From positions 1 to 20,251 of the forward strand of contig CALFMN010000185.1 in NCBI GenBank assembly GCA_937879875.1: DNA of 20,251 nucleotides. Reading direction: 5' to 3'. The stretch is from an uncultured Chloroflexota bacterium. Lineage in GTDB: Bacteria > Chloroflexota > Dehalococcoidia > CAUJGQ01. Within the stretch, counting starts at the first letter, position 1; every line of letters starts with the position of its first letter. Position numbers and translations under genes: made by a program. Of this stretch, positions 12,764 to 19,871 are shown in pieces. Below the pieces are notes generated by a model that was given only the letters and a program-made list of their open reading frames with translations, did no database searches and had not been told where the DNA came from.

Positions 12764-13309
12764 CTAGCTCTTGCTGAAGGGCACGCCCAGCAGTTGCAGC
12801 AGACGGCGCCCCTCCTCGTCGGTCCGCGCGGAGGTGACCATCGTCACCTCCATGCCGCGGATGCGGTCGATCCTGTCGTACTCGATCTCCGGAAAGATTA
12901 GCTGCTCGCGCAGGCCGAGGCTGTAGTTGCCGCGGCCGTCGAAGGCGTTGCGCGGCGCGCCGGAGAAGTCGCGGATACGCGGCAGCGCCACGTTTACCAG
13001 CCGGTCGAAGAACTCGTACATGCGCTCGCCGCGCAGCGTCACCGTTACACCGATCGGGTTGCCGGCGCGGACCTTGAAGTTGGCGATCGACTTCTTCGCC
13101 CGCGTGATCACCGGCTTCTGCCCGGTGATCGTGGCCACGTCGCCCACGGCATTGTCGAGCGCCTTGGCGTTCTGCAGCGCCTCGCCCATGCCGATGTTGA
13201 CGACGATCTTCGTGAGCCCCGGCACCTGCATGATGTTCCCGTACGAGAACTCTTTCATCAGGGCCGGCACGACCTCACTCTGGTAGCGTTCCTTGACACG
13301 CGCAGCCAT
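12764..13309 (-). CDS. rplE: 50S ribosomal protein L5
   Basis: L5 binds 5S rRNA and forms an inter-subunit bridge with S13. The 181-residue protein shows YGNIMQVPGLTKIVVNIGMG, QKPVITRAKKSIANFKVR, IGVTVTLRGERMYEFFDRL and the C-terminal MEVTMVTSARTDEEGRRLL. Length is normal. Its ATG overlaps the rplX stop by one base (TAATG) and GAGGA lies 9 nt upstream inside rplX, indicating coupled translation. Confidence 0.97.
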   Translation of the reverse strand: MAARVKERYQSEVVPALMKEFSYGNIMQVPGLTKIVVNIGMGEALQNAKALDNAVGDVATITGQKPVITRAKKSIANFKVRAGNPIGVTVTLRGERMYEFFDRLVNVALPRIRDFSGAPRNAFDGRGNYSLGLREQLIFPEIEYDRIDRIRGMEVTMVTSARTDEEGRRLLQLLGVPFSKS

Positions 13310-13623
13310 TAGTCAAAGTCCTCGTTGCACTTCTTGCAGTAGCGGCTCTTCTTGCCGTCCGGCCGGAAGTGGATGCCGACGCGCGCCGGCCGGCCGCAGT
13401 TGCTGCACACCACCATCAGGTTGGCGATCTGGATCGCCGCCTCGCGTTCGATGATGCCGGCGGGCTGCTGCGGCGAGGTCGCGCGCTGGTGTTTCTTGAT
13501 CATGTTGACGCCGGTCACGATCGCGCGGCCGTCTTTCGGCCGGATCTCGCGCACCTGTCCGGACTTACCCTTGTCCTTGCCGGCCATGACCAGCACGTTG
13601 TCGTTCTTCTTCAGCTTGTTCAT
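13309..13623 (-). CDS. rplX: 50S ribosomal protein L24 with zinc-type cysteine pairs
   Basis: L24 starts 50S assembly. The 104-residue protein has the KOW motif region DNVLVMAGKDKGKSGQVREI followed by NMIKKHQRATSPQQPAGIIE. The C-terminal half carries CSNCGRPARVG and YCKKCNEDFD, two Cys-x2-Cys pairs expected to hold zinc, a variant found in several phyla. The ATG at 13623 has only a weak AGG upstream. The stop overlaps the rplE start. Confidence 0.97.
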   Translation of the reverse strand: MNKLKKNDNVLVMAGKDKGKSGQVREIRPKDGRAIVTGVNMIKKHQRATSPQQPAGIIEREAAIQIANLMVVCSNCGRPARVGIHFRPDGKKSRYCKKCNEDFD

Positions 13624-13662
13624 ACGGTTTGCCTGTCTGCGCTCGCTCTCTGCATCTGCGGT

Positions 13663-14031
13663 TCAGACCACTTCCGGGGCGAGGGACACGATCTTCATGA
13701 AGTTGCGCTCACGCAGCTCGCGGGCCACGGGGCCGAAGATGCGCGTGCCGCGCGGGTTCTGCTTATCGGTCAGAATCACGGCCGCGTTCTCGTCGAAGCG
13801 GATGTAGGAGCCGTCCTTGCGGCCGTACATCTTCGCCACGCGCACCACCACGGCTTTGACGACGTCGCCCTTCTTCACCGCGGCGTTCGGCTGCGCCTGC
13901 TTCACGGAGGCGATGATCGTATCGCCCACCCGCGCATAGCGGCGGCGCGTGCCGCCCGGCACAAGGATGCACATAATCTCCTTCGCGCCGGAGTTGTCGG
14001 CCACTTTCAAGCGGGTGTACTGCTGGATCAT
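13663..14031 (-). CDS. rplN: 50S ribosomal protein L14
   Basis: L14 forms an inter-subunit bridge with 16S helix 14. The 122-residue protein, exactly the usual length, starts MIQQYTRLKVADNSGAKEIM and has GGTRRRYARVGDTIIASVKQ and a C-terminus ending VARELRERNFMKIVSLAPEVV. The ATG at 14031 follows AAGGA by 7 nt. An in-frame TTG at 14046 lies before that SD and is rejected. The paired-hairpin element upstream ends exactly at the SD. Confidence 0.97.
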   Translation of the reverse strand: MIQQYTRLKVADNSGAKEIMCILVPGGTRRRYARVGDTIIASVKQAQPNAAVKKGDVVKAVVVRVAKMYGRKDGSYIRFDENAAVILTDKQNPRGTRIFGPVARELRERNFMKIVSLAPEVV

Positions 14032-14042
14032 CGCGCCGTCCT

Positions 14043-14106
14043 TCAAGATGGGCGCTCAGCGCCCATGGCAGCAAGATGGGCGCTCGGCGCCCATGGCAGT
14101 CGCGCC
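14043..14106 (-). repeat. Paired-hairpin element, copy 1, upstream of rplN
   Basis: Two 19-bp near-perfect palindromes, ATGGGCGCTCAGCGCCCAT (14048-14066) and ATGGGCGCTCGGCGCCCAT (14076-14094), are joined by GGCAGCAAG. Together with their flanks they form a 28-bp tandem duplication (14045-14072 and 14073-14100). The element runs from TCAAG at its rplN-proximal side to CGCGCC. It occupies most of the 93-nt rpsQ-rplN gap and touches the rplN SD. It aligns without gaps over its first hairpin with the element at 18118-18181. Confidence 0.8.
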
Positions 14107-14124
14107 CGCGGGGCGGGCCGGGTA

Positions 14125-14481
14125 TTACTCGGCCTGCCGGCCTTCGAGCGTGGCGTCGATCGCCTGCGGCTGCAGCTCGGCCACGTTGCCGCGGGTCATG
14201 ATCTCGGCCACGCGCCAGCGCTTCTCTTTCGAGAGCGGGCGCGTCTCCACGATGCGCACGATGTCGCCCAGCACACACGCGTTGGTTTCGTCGTGCGCCT
14301 TGTAGCGCTTGGTGCGACGCAGCGTCTTCTTGTACAGCTTGTGCCGCTTGAACGACTCGACGGCCACCACCACGGTCTTCTGCATCTTGGTGCTGACCAC
14401 GGTTCCGGTCATCGCCTTACGGTGCGGCGCAGGGCGCGCTTCCTGTGCTGCCTGCTCGCTCGCATTCGCGTCTGTCGTCAT
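14125..14481 (-). CDS. rpsQ: 30S ribosomal protein S17 with extensions at both ends
   Basis: S17 is a primary 16S rRNA binding protein. The OB-fold core is at about residues 22-95: MTGTVVSTKMQKTVVVAVES, HKLYKKTLRRTKRYKAHDE and GDIVRIVETRPLSKEKRWRV. The family usually has about 80-90 residues; here there are 118, with a polar N-terminal extension (TTDANASEQAAQEARPAPH) and a C-terminal extension (residues 96-118). The ATG at 14481 has a good AAGGAAG about 6 nt upstream, which supports the longer N-terminus over an internal start at residue 24. Confidence 0.96.
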   Translation of the reverse strand: MTTDANASEQAAQEARPAPHRKAMTGTVVSTKMQKTVVVAVESFKRHKLYKKTLRRTKRYKAHDETNACVLGDIVRIVETRPLSKEKRWRVAEIMTRGNVAELQPQAIDATLEGRQAE

Positions 14482-14521
14482 ACCTGTCTTCCTTCACATA
14501 CACATGACCGGCGGCCGCGCC

Positions 14522-14740
14522 TTACGCCGGCTGCCCCACCGCGGCGGCGAGCCGCCGTTCCGTCTGAATCGTTTTCAGCCGCGCCAGCTTCTTGCGTGCC
14601 CGCGGCAGCGAGTGGCTGTTCTCCAACTGCCGCGTCGCCAGTCGGAAGCGCAGGTTGAACAGCTCGCGCTGCGTCTCGTTCACCTGGCGGCTGATCTCCT
14701 CGTCGCTCATCGCGCGGATGTCTTCTGCCAGTTTGTTCAT
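14522..14740 (-). CDS. rpmC: 50S ribosomal protein L29
   Basis: L29 sits at the polypeptide exit tunnel beside L23. The 72-residue protein has the typical helical hairpin: MSDEEISRQVNETQRELFNL, RFRLATRQLENSHSLPRARK and LARLKTIQTER. The ATG at 14740 follows AAGGA by 7 nt. Another in-frame ATG at 14758 lies at the edge of an inverted repeat with no SD, so I reject it. Confidence 0.95.
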   Translation of the reverse strand: MNKLAEDIRAMSDEEISRQVNETQRELFNLRFRLATRQLENSHSLPRARKKLARLKTIQTERRLAAAVGQPA

Positions 14741-14756
14741 CGGGTCATCCTTCGAC

Positions 14757-14828
14757 ATGGTTTCAAAACCCGCCCGAAGCCGCCGAGCCACGCTTCTGCC
14801 TGCCGCCATCGGCGGGTTTTGAAACCAT
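14757..14828. repeat. 72-bp element with perfect 18-bp inverted arms upstream of rpmC
   Basis: ATGGTTTCAAAACCCGCC at 14757-14774 is the exact reverse complement of 14811-14828, separated by 36 nt. The inner segment can pair again (GAAGC with GCTTC). It fills most of the rplP-rpmC gap and stops 8 nt before the rpmC SD. The arms are more AT-rich than the surroundings. Either a stable mRNA hairpin or the remnant of a short mobile element with terminal inverted repeats would look like this. Confidence 0.8.
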
Positions 14829-14861
14829 CGGTTAGTCCTTCTCCGCGCGGGGCGCCGGGCG

Positions 14862-15281
14862 TTAGACGGCCTCGTGCTCGCGCTGCACCAGGCGGCACTG
14901 AATCGGCAGCTTGTACGACGCCAGGCCCAGCGCCTCTTTGGCCAACTCTTCCGGCACCCCGCCGATCTCAAACAGCATGCGCCCCGGCTTGACCACGGCG
15001 ACCCAGTGGTCCGGCGCGCCCTTGCCCGAGCCCATGCGCGTTTCGGCGGGCTTCGCCGTCACCGGCTTGTCGGGAAAGATGCGAATCCAGACCTTGCCGC
15101 CGCGCTTGATGTGGTGCGTGATCGCGCGGCGGGCCGCCTCGATCTGGCGCGAGTCGATCCAGGCGCTCTGCAGCGCCTGCAAACCGAACTCGCCGAACGA
15201 AACCTCGGTGCCGGCGTTCGCAGGTCCGCGCCGATGGCCGCGGTGCTGCTTGCGCCACTTCACACGTTTCGGCTGGAGCAT
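14862..15281 (-). CDS. rplP: 50S ribosomal protein L16
   Basis: L16 contacts the A-site tRNA elbow and is needed for 50S peptidyl transferase centre maturation. The 139-residue protein starts MLQPKRVKWRKQHRGHRRG and has SFGEFGLQAL, RRAITHHIKRGGKVWIRIFP, KPAETRMGSGKGAPDHWVAV and FEIGGVPEELAKEALGLASY. Length is normal. GAGGA lies 6 nt before the ATG. It follows rpsC, as usual. Confidence 0.97.
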   Translation of the reverse strand: MLQPKRVKWRKQHRGHRRGPANAGTEVSFGEFGLQALQSAWIDSRQIEAARRAITHHIKRGGKVWIRIFPDKPVTAKPAETRMGSGKGAPDHWVAVVKPGRMLFEIGGVPEELAKEALGLASYKLPIQCRLVQREHEAV

Positions 15282-15338
15282 CGTCGTTCCTCGGTTGCCG
15301 CAGCGGCGCTCCGGTTACGCCCGTCTCGGCAGGTTCTC

Positions 15339-15358
15339 TGCGCCCGCTGCCGGGCGCA
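15339..15358 (-). promoter_or_regulatory. Hairpin just downstream of rpsC
   Basis: TGCGCCCG (15358-15351 in mRNA sense) pairs with CGGGCGCA (15346-15339) around a 4-nt loop, 9 nt after the rpsC stop codon. There is no T-run, so it is more likely an mRNA-stabilising or processing hairpin between the S10-type and spc-type parts than a terminator. Confidence 0.4.
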
Positions 15359-15367
15359 CAGCGTTTC

Positions 15368-16477
15368 CTATTCGTTGGACGGGGTCTCGCGTTCGGCCTC
15401 AAGGCTTTCGGCGGAGGCCGTCGGCTCTTCCTCAGGCGTCGTTTCCGGTGGCGCAGGCGGCTCCGCGGGAGGTGCTGCCGTCTCGGCGGCGGGCGCCGGC
15501 GCGGCCTGCTGCTGCGCCGCCTCGGCGGCCTGGCGCTGCAGGCGAGCCATCTCCTCCTGCATGCGCCGCATCTCTTCCTGCATGCGCTGCAACTCGGCCA
15601 TCGGATCGGTTGCCGGAGCGGCGGGCGCTGCTGCGGCGGGAGCCGGCTCCGGCGCGGGCGGCGGCGCGACCGGCGCGGCCTCGACCTCCGGCATTGGCGG
15701 CGGCGCGGCCGGCTCCTGCGCGGAGACGGGAGCGGCTGCCAGCGCCGGGACTTCAGCCACGGCCGCCGCGGGCAAGACTGCCGGCGTCGCGGCGGTTGCT
15801 GCCGCCTCGGGCGCGGCCGCCTCCTCTGGTTCGGGCCGCTGCTGCTTCGGTTCGGGCAGGATCTCGCCCTTGTAGATCCAGACCTTGACGCCGATGCGGC
15901 CGAAGGTCGTGTGCGCCTCCGCCAGGCCGTAGTCGATGTCCGCGCGCAGCGTATGCAGCGGCACGCGGCCGTCCTTCTCCGTCTCGCGGCGCGACATCTC
16001 GGCGCCGCCCAACCGGCCGGCGACGATGACTTTGATGCCCTTGGCGCCGCGCTGCATCGTACGCTGCACCGCCTGCTTCATCGCGCGGCGGAAGGCGATG
16101 CGCCGCTGCAACTGGTCGGCGATGCTGCGCGCCACGAGATACGCGTCCAGCTCGGGCACGCGGATCTCCTGGATGTTGACACGCACGCGCCGCCCCGTGA
16201 GCTTGTCCAGCGTTTGGCGCAGCTCTTCGACCTTGGCGCCCTGGCGGCCGATCACGATGCCCGGCTTCGCGGTGTGGATCGTGATCGTCACCTGGTTGGC
16301 GCTGCGATCGATATCGACGCGCGAGATCGACGCATCCGCGAGCTGGGTCATGATCTTGCGGCGCACGGCGAGATCTTCGTGCAGCAGCCGCGTGTAGCCG
16401 CGGTCCGAGTACCACTTGCTCTGCCAGCCGTAGATCACGCCGACGCGAAAGCCCGTCGGGTGGATTTTGTGGCCCAT
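15368..16477 (-). CDS. rpsC: 30S ribosomal protein S3 with 160-residue low-complexity tail
   Basis: S3 lies at the mRNA entry channel and helps unwind mRNA. Residues 1-207 are a complete S3: MGHKIHPTGFRVGVIYGWQS, the KH domain with GIVIGRQGAKVEEL (GxxG at 77-80), and the C-domain with VAGRLGGAEMSRRE and GRIGVKVWIYKGEI. Normal S3 is about 210-240 residues; this one has 369. Residues 208-369 are Ala/Pro/Glu-rich. At 291-324 a heptad-like segment (MAELQRMQEEMRRMQEEMAR and so on) looks like a coiled coil. There is no frame break. The ATG follows a GAGAGG. Confidence 0.96.
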   Translation of the reverse strand: MGHKIHPTGFRVGVIYGWQSKWYSDRGYTRLLHEDLAVRRKIMTQLADASISRVDIDRSANQVTITIHTAKPGIVIGRQGAKVEELRQTLDKLTGRRVRVNIQEIRVPELDAYLVARSIADQLQRRIAFRRAMKQAVQRTMQRGAKGIKVIVAGRLGGAEMSRRETEKDGRVPLHTLRADIDYGLAEAHTTFGRIGVKVWIYKGEILPEPKQQRPEPEEAAAPEAAATAATPAVLPAAAVAEVPALAAAPVSAQEPAAPPPMPEVEAAPVAPPPAPEPAPAAAAPAAPATDPMAELQRMQEEMRRMQEEMARLQRQAAEAAQQQAAPAPAAETAAPPAEPPAPPETTPEEEPTASAESLEAERETPSNE

Positions 16478-16553
16478 GCGCCTGACCTCTCCCCAGCCCG
16501 CCTCGCGGGTCCGCGCGCTCCGTCTCAGCGGCGACGCGCCCTGTGCTGCTTGC

Positions 16554-16886
16554 CTACGCTTCGTCCACGATCACCGTAATGTGCGCCGTGCGCTTCAAGA
16601 TTGGGCTGACCCGGCCGCGCGAGCGCGGCTTGAAGCGCTTGAGCGTCGCGCCCTCGCCGGCGTAGGCCTCGACCACGCGCAGCGTGTCGCGGTCCATCGA
16701 GTAGTTGTTCTCCGCGTTCGCGGCGGCCGACTGTAGAACCTTATCGACGGCCTTGGCGACTGGCTTACCCGAATAACGCAGCATCGTGCTCGCCTCGTCG
16801 ATGCCCTTGCCCGGCAGTTCGTCGAGCAGCAGCCGCACTTTGCGCGCCGAGACGCGGATGTTTCGTGCCGTGGCGTGTACGCGCAT
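16554..16886 (-). CDS. rplV: 50S ribosomal protein L22
   Basis: L22 lines the exit tunnel with its beta-hairpin. The 110-residue protein has ATARNIRVSARKVRLLLDEL, ASTMLRYSGKPVAKAVDKVL, ANAENNYSMDRDTLRVVEAY and the hairpin LKRFKPRSRGRVSPILKRTAH. The ATG at 16886 has AGGAAGAG just upstream. The longer open frame to 17240 overlaps rpsS and is a shadow. Confidence 0.97.
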   Translation of the reverse strand: MRVHATARNIRVSARKVRLLLDELPGKGIDEASTMLRYSGKPVAKAVDKVLQSAAANAENNYSMDRDTLRVVEAYAGEGATLKRFKPRSRGRVSPILKRTAHITVIVDEA

Positions 16887-16924
16887 CGTCTCTTCCTGCT
16901 TCTTGAGGCTACGAACTGCCGGGC

Positions 16925-17218
16925 CTAGCGCTTGCCGGCCACGCGGGTCGTGCGCTCCGACTTGGCCACGTGGCCGCGGAAGTGCCGCGTCGGCGCGAAC
17001 TCGCCGAGCTTGTGCCCGACCATGTTCTCGGTGATGTAGATCGGCACGTGCTTCTGGCCGTTGTGGATCGCGATCGTGAGGCCGACCATCTGCGGCAGCA
17101 CGGTCGAGGCGCGCGACCAGGTCTTGATCACGCTCTTCTGGCCGGAGCGCGTGATCGCGTCGACCTTCTTGATCAGGCTTTCGTGGACGAACGGTCCCTT
17201 TTTCGTCGATCGGGACAA
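16925..17218 (-). CDS. rpsS: 30S ribosomal protein S19, TTG start
   Basis: S19 lies in the 30S head beside S13. The 97-residue protein reads SRSTKKGPFVHESLIKKVDA, then IKTWSRASTVLPQMVGLTIA, VPIYITENMVGHKLGEFAPT and the usual end with HFRGH. The start codon is TTG at 17218, preceded at 6 nt by a perfect AGGAGG. No ATG fits the conserved N-terminus. It lies between rplB and rplV. Confidence 0.96.
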   Translation of the reverse strand: MSRSTKKGPFVHESLIKKVDAITRSGQKSVIKTWSRASTVLPQMVGLTIAIHNGQKHVPIYITENMVGHKLGEFAPTRHFRGHVAKSERTTRVAGKR

Positions 17219-17279
17219 GGTCAGCCTCCTGCCCCGGCAACTCCGCCTGCGCAGAGCGCCAGGCGCATCCAGTCGCCGC

Positions 17280-18107
17280 CTACTTCGTGCGCCGCCGCAC
17301 GATCATCTTGTCGGTCTGCTTGTTGTTGCGCGTGCGCAGACCCAGCGCCGGCTTGCCCCAGGGCGTCTTCGGCCCCGGCAGGCCAACCGGCGACTTGCCC
17401 TCGCCGCCGCCGTGCGGATGGTCGCGCGGGTTCATGGCCGAGCCGCGCACCTGCGGCCGCCAGCCGCGGTGCGCGGTGCGGCCGGCCTTGCCCAGCTTGA
17501 GAATGTTGTGCTCCGGGTTGCCGACCGAGCCGATCGTCGCCATGCACTCGGAGAGCACGCGCCGCATCTCGCCCGAGGGCAGCCGCACGGTGCTGTATGT
17601 GCCCTCCTTGGCCATCAGCTGCGCCGAGGCGCCGGCGGAGCGTACGATCTGCCCGCCGCGGCCCAGGTTCAGCTCGATGTTGTGAATCACCGTGCCGGTG
17701 GGAATCAGGCGCAGCGGCAGGGCGTTGCCGACGCGGATCTCCGAGCCGGCGCCGGCCTGCACCGTGTCGCCGATCTTCAGCCCCTGCGGCGCGAGCATGT
17801 AGCGCTTCTCGCCGTCGCGGTACTGAATCAGCGCGATGCGTGCCGAGCGGTTCGGATCGTATTCCAGCGCGATCACCGTGCCGGGGATGCCCTGCTTGCT
17901 GCGCTTGAAGTCGATCAGGCGCAGCAGCCGCTTTGGCCCGCCGCCGCGATGGCGCACGGTGATCTTGCCCTGGTTGTTGCGCCCGGCCTTGCTCTTGAGG
18001 GCGACGGTCAGCGACTTTTCGGGCCGCTTCTTCGTCAGCTCCTCGAAGGTGTAGCCCGAAGCGCCGCGCCGGCCGGGCGAGGTGGGCTTGAACTGCTTGA
18101 TCGGCAT
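17280..18107 (-). CDS. rplB: 50S ribosomal protein L2
   Basis: L2 is a core protein close to the peptidyl transferase centre. The 275-residue protein, exactly the usual length, starts MPIKQFKPTSPGRRG and has KSKAGRNNQGKITVRHRGGG, VIALEYDPNRSARIALI and the conserved NPRDHPHGGGEGKSP with its functional His. The ATG at 18107 has GAGGA 7 nt upstream; the frame continues to 18149 but that extension lies inside the paired-hairpin element and is rejected. Confidence 0.97.
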   Translation of the reverse strand: MPIKQFKPTSPGRRGASGYTFEELTKKRPEKSLTVALKSKAGRNNQGKITVRHRGGGPKRLLRLIDFKRSKQGIPGTVIALEYDPNRSARIALIQYRDGEKRYMLAPQGLKIGDTVQAGAGSEIRVGNALPLRLIPTGTVIHNIELNLGRGGQIVRSAGASAQLMAKEGTYSTVRLPSGEMRRVLSECMATIGSVGNPEHNILKLGKAGRTAHRGWRPQVRGSAMNPRDHPHGGGEGKSPVGLPGPKTPWGKPALGLRTRNNKQTDKMIVRRRTK

Positions 18108-18117
18108 GCCTGTTTCC

Positions 18118-18181
18118 TCAAGCGGGGCACTGCATGCCCCTGGCAGCATGATGGGCGCCCAGCGCCCATGCAGACTCGCGC
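18118..18181 (-). repeat. Paired-hairpin element, copy 2, upstream of rplB
   Basis: Hairpin 1 is GGGGCA/TGCCCC (18124-18140, 5-nt loop) and hairpin 2 is ATGGGCGCCCAGCGCCCAT (18151-18169), joined by TGGCAGCATG. The order, the TCAAG edge beside the Shine-Dalgarno, the GGCAGCA linker and the CGCGCC edge all match the element at 14043-14106. Hairpin 1 differs from that copy at two paired positions on both sides of the stem. It fills the gap between the rplW stop, which it abuts, and the rplB SD. Confidence 0.8.
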
Positions 18182-18484
18182 CTAGACGCCGGAGTAAACT
18201 TCGATCTTCTCGCCCGGCATGAGCGTGACGATCGCCTTTTTCCAGGAGCGGCCCGCGCTGGGCAGCCGCTTGCGCCCGCGCCGCTTCACCTTGCCGTGCA
18301 CGTTCAGCGTGTTGACCGCCTTGACCTTGACGCTGAAGGCCAGCTCAACCGCGGCCTTGATCTGGATCTTGTTCGCGTCGGTGCGCACTTCGAACGGATA
18401 CTTGTTTTCGGTGCTCAGCATCGTGCCCTTTTCCGTGATCAGCGGACGCACCAGCACGGCGTAGGGGTGAATCTCCTTCGCCAT
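18182..18484 (-). CDS. rplW: 50S ribosomal protein L23
   Basis: L23 lies at the exit tunnel and docks trigger factor and SRP. The 100-residue protein starts MAKEIHPYAVLVRPLITEKG and has YPFEVRTDANKIQIKAAVEL, VKVKAVNTLNVHGKVKRRG and the end MPGEKIEVYSGV. AAGGAGG lies 6 nt before the ATG at 18484. The start overlaps the rplD stop by one base (TGATG), indicating coupling. The longer frame to 18556 is inside rplD and is rejected. Confidence 0.97.
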   Translation of the reverse strand: MAKEIHPYAVLVRPLITEKGTMLSTENKYPFEVRTDANKIQIKAAVELAFSVKVKAVNTLNVHGKVKRRGRKRLPSAGRSWKKAIVTLMPGEKIEVYSGV

Positions 18485-19167
18485 CAGACGCCTCCTTCTG
18501 CTGCGGCCGCGGGCTGCGGCGCCGGCCGGCGGTGGTTCGCCCGATCGCCGCCCCACAGCGCCTCGATGCGCCGCACGGCATCGACGGTCAGCACGACCTG
18601 CCGGCAGCGCAGCAGTTCGTAGGTGTTGATGCGATCCGCCGGCAGGTGCAGGGCGCCTTCGATGTTGCGCGTGCTCATCAGCACGTTGCGGTCGGCGTCG
18701 GCCGTGACCAGCAGCGCCGTGCGCGTCACGCCGATCGCCTTGAGCGGGCCGGCCACGGCCTGCGTCTTTGGCCCGTCGAGGCTCAGCGCTTCGAGCACGA
18801 TGATCTCGCCGTCCTTCGCCTTGGCCGAGAGCGCGCAGCGCAACGCCTGGCGGCGCATGCGCTTGGGCATGTCGCGGCCGAAGTCGCGCGGCCGCGGGCC
18901 GAAGACGATGCCGCCGTGGCGATGGTGCGGGGCGCGGATGCTGCCCTGACGGGCGCGGCCGAGGCCCTTCTGCTTGCGAATCTTGACCGTGCTGCCCGCG
19001 ACCTCGCCGCGGGTCTTTGTGTTCGCGGTGCCGGCGCGGCGGTTGGCGAGCTGCGCGATCACCGCCTGGTGCATCAGCGCCAGGTTGGGCCGCACGCCGA
19101 ACACGGCGTCGTCCACCTCGATCGAGGAGACGCGCTCGCCGGCGCCGTTGACGACATCTAACTGCAT
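18484..19167 (-). CDS. rplD: 50S ribosomal protein L4
   Basis: L4 reaches the exit-tunnel constriction and, in E. coli, autoregulates the S10 operon. The 227-residue protein has NTKTRGEVAGSTVKIRKQKG, LGRARQGSIRAPHHRHGGIV and FGPRPRDF, the long tunnel loop. The C-terminus has an extra Pro/Ala stretch (RRPAPQPAAAAEGG) beyond the usual end near residue 207. AGGGAAG lies upstream of the ATG, inside rplC, whose stop is one base away. Confidence 0.96.
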   Translation of the reverse strand: MQLDVVNGAGERVSSIEVDDAVFGVRPNLALMHQAVIAQLANRRAGTANTKTRGEVAGSTVKIRKQKGLGRARQGSIRAPHHRHGGIVFGPRPRDFGRDMPKRMRRQALRCALSAKAKDGEIIVLEALSLDGPKTQAVAGPLKAIGVTRTALLVTADADRNVLMSTRNIEGALHLPADRINTYELLRCRQVVLTVDAVRRIEALWGGDRANHRRPAPQPAAAAEGGV

Positions 19168-19168
19168 C

Positions 19169-19810
19169 TCAGCTTCCCTGCGCTTTCTTCGCCAGCCGGA
19201 TGCGCACGAGGCCGTCGCGCCCGCCGGGCACCGCGCCGGCGAGCATGAGGATGCCGCGCGCCGGGTTCGATTCCACCACCAGCAAGTTGCGCACCGTCAC
19301 CCGTTTGTCGCCCATATGCCCGGCCATGCGCAGACCCTTAAGCACGCGGCCCGGCGTCGTGGTCGAGCCGACGGAGCCGGGGGCGCGATGGCGGTCGGAC
19401 TGGCCGTGCGTCTTCGGGCCGCCGCTGAAGCCGTAGCGCTTCACGCCGCCTTGAAACCCCTTGCCCTTCGAGACGGCGACCACGTCCACCCGGTCGCCCG
19501 CCTTGAAGATGTCCGTGGCCACGCGCTGGCCGACCTGCCAGGCGTCGATGTCGTCCACATGGAACTCGCGCAGATAACGGAACTGGCCGCCGCTCGCCTT
19601 GAGATGGCCGCGCAGCGGCTGGTTCAGCTTACTGTCCTTGATCGCGCCGTAGCCGAGCTGCACGGCGTTGTAACCGTCCGTCTCGACCGTCTTCACCTGG
19701 GTGACGAGGCACGGCCCCGCCTCGATCACGGTCACGCCGCGCACTTCGCCGTTGTCGTCGAAGCGCTGCAACATGCCGAGCTTCTTCCCGAGCAAACCTT
19801 CGATGGCCAT
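19169..19810 (-). CDS. rplC: 50S ribosomal protein L3
   Basis: L3 initiates 50S assembly and its loop nears the peptidyl transferase centre. The 213-residue protein starts MAIEGLLGKKLGMLQRFDDN and has VTVIEAGPCLVTQVKT, KGKGFQGGVKRYGFSGGPKT, HGQSDRHRAPGSVGSTTTPG (with the usual Gln that is methylated in many bacteria) and RVLKGLRMAGHMGDKRVTVRN. Length is normal. It lies one base before rplD. Confidence 0.97.
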   Translation of the reverse strand: MAIEGLLGKKLGMLQRFDDNGEVRGVTVIEAGPCLVTQVKTVETDGYNAVQLGYGAIKDSKLNQPLRGHLKASGGQFRYLREFHVDDIDAWQVGQRVATDIFKAGDRVDVVAVSKGKGFQGGVKRYGFSGGPKTHGQSDRHRAPGSVGSTTTPGRVLKGLRMAGHMGDKRVTVRNLLVVESNPARGILMLAGAVPGGRDGLVRIRLAKKAQGS

Positions 19811-19871
19811 TGTCTTCCCGTCCTCACCCGTGCCGCACCGGCAAGCAAGCCGCGCGGAGCGGATGCGAGCG

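Noticed and set aside
14032..14046. TTG start of rplN at 14046
   Set aside because: It lies upstream of the AAGGA ribosome binding site, while the ATG at 14031 gives the exact L14 length.
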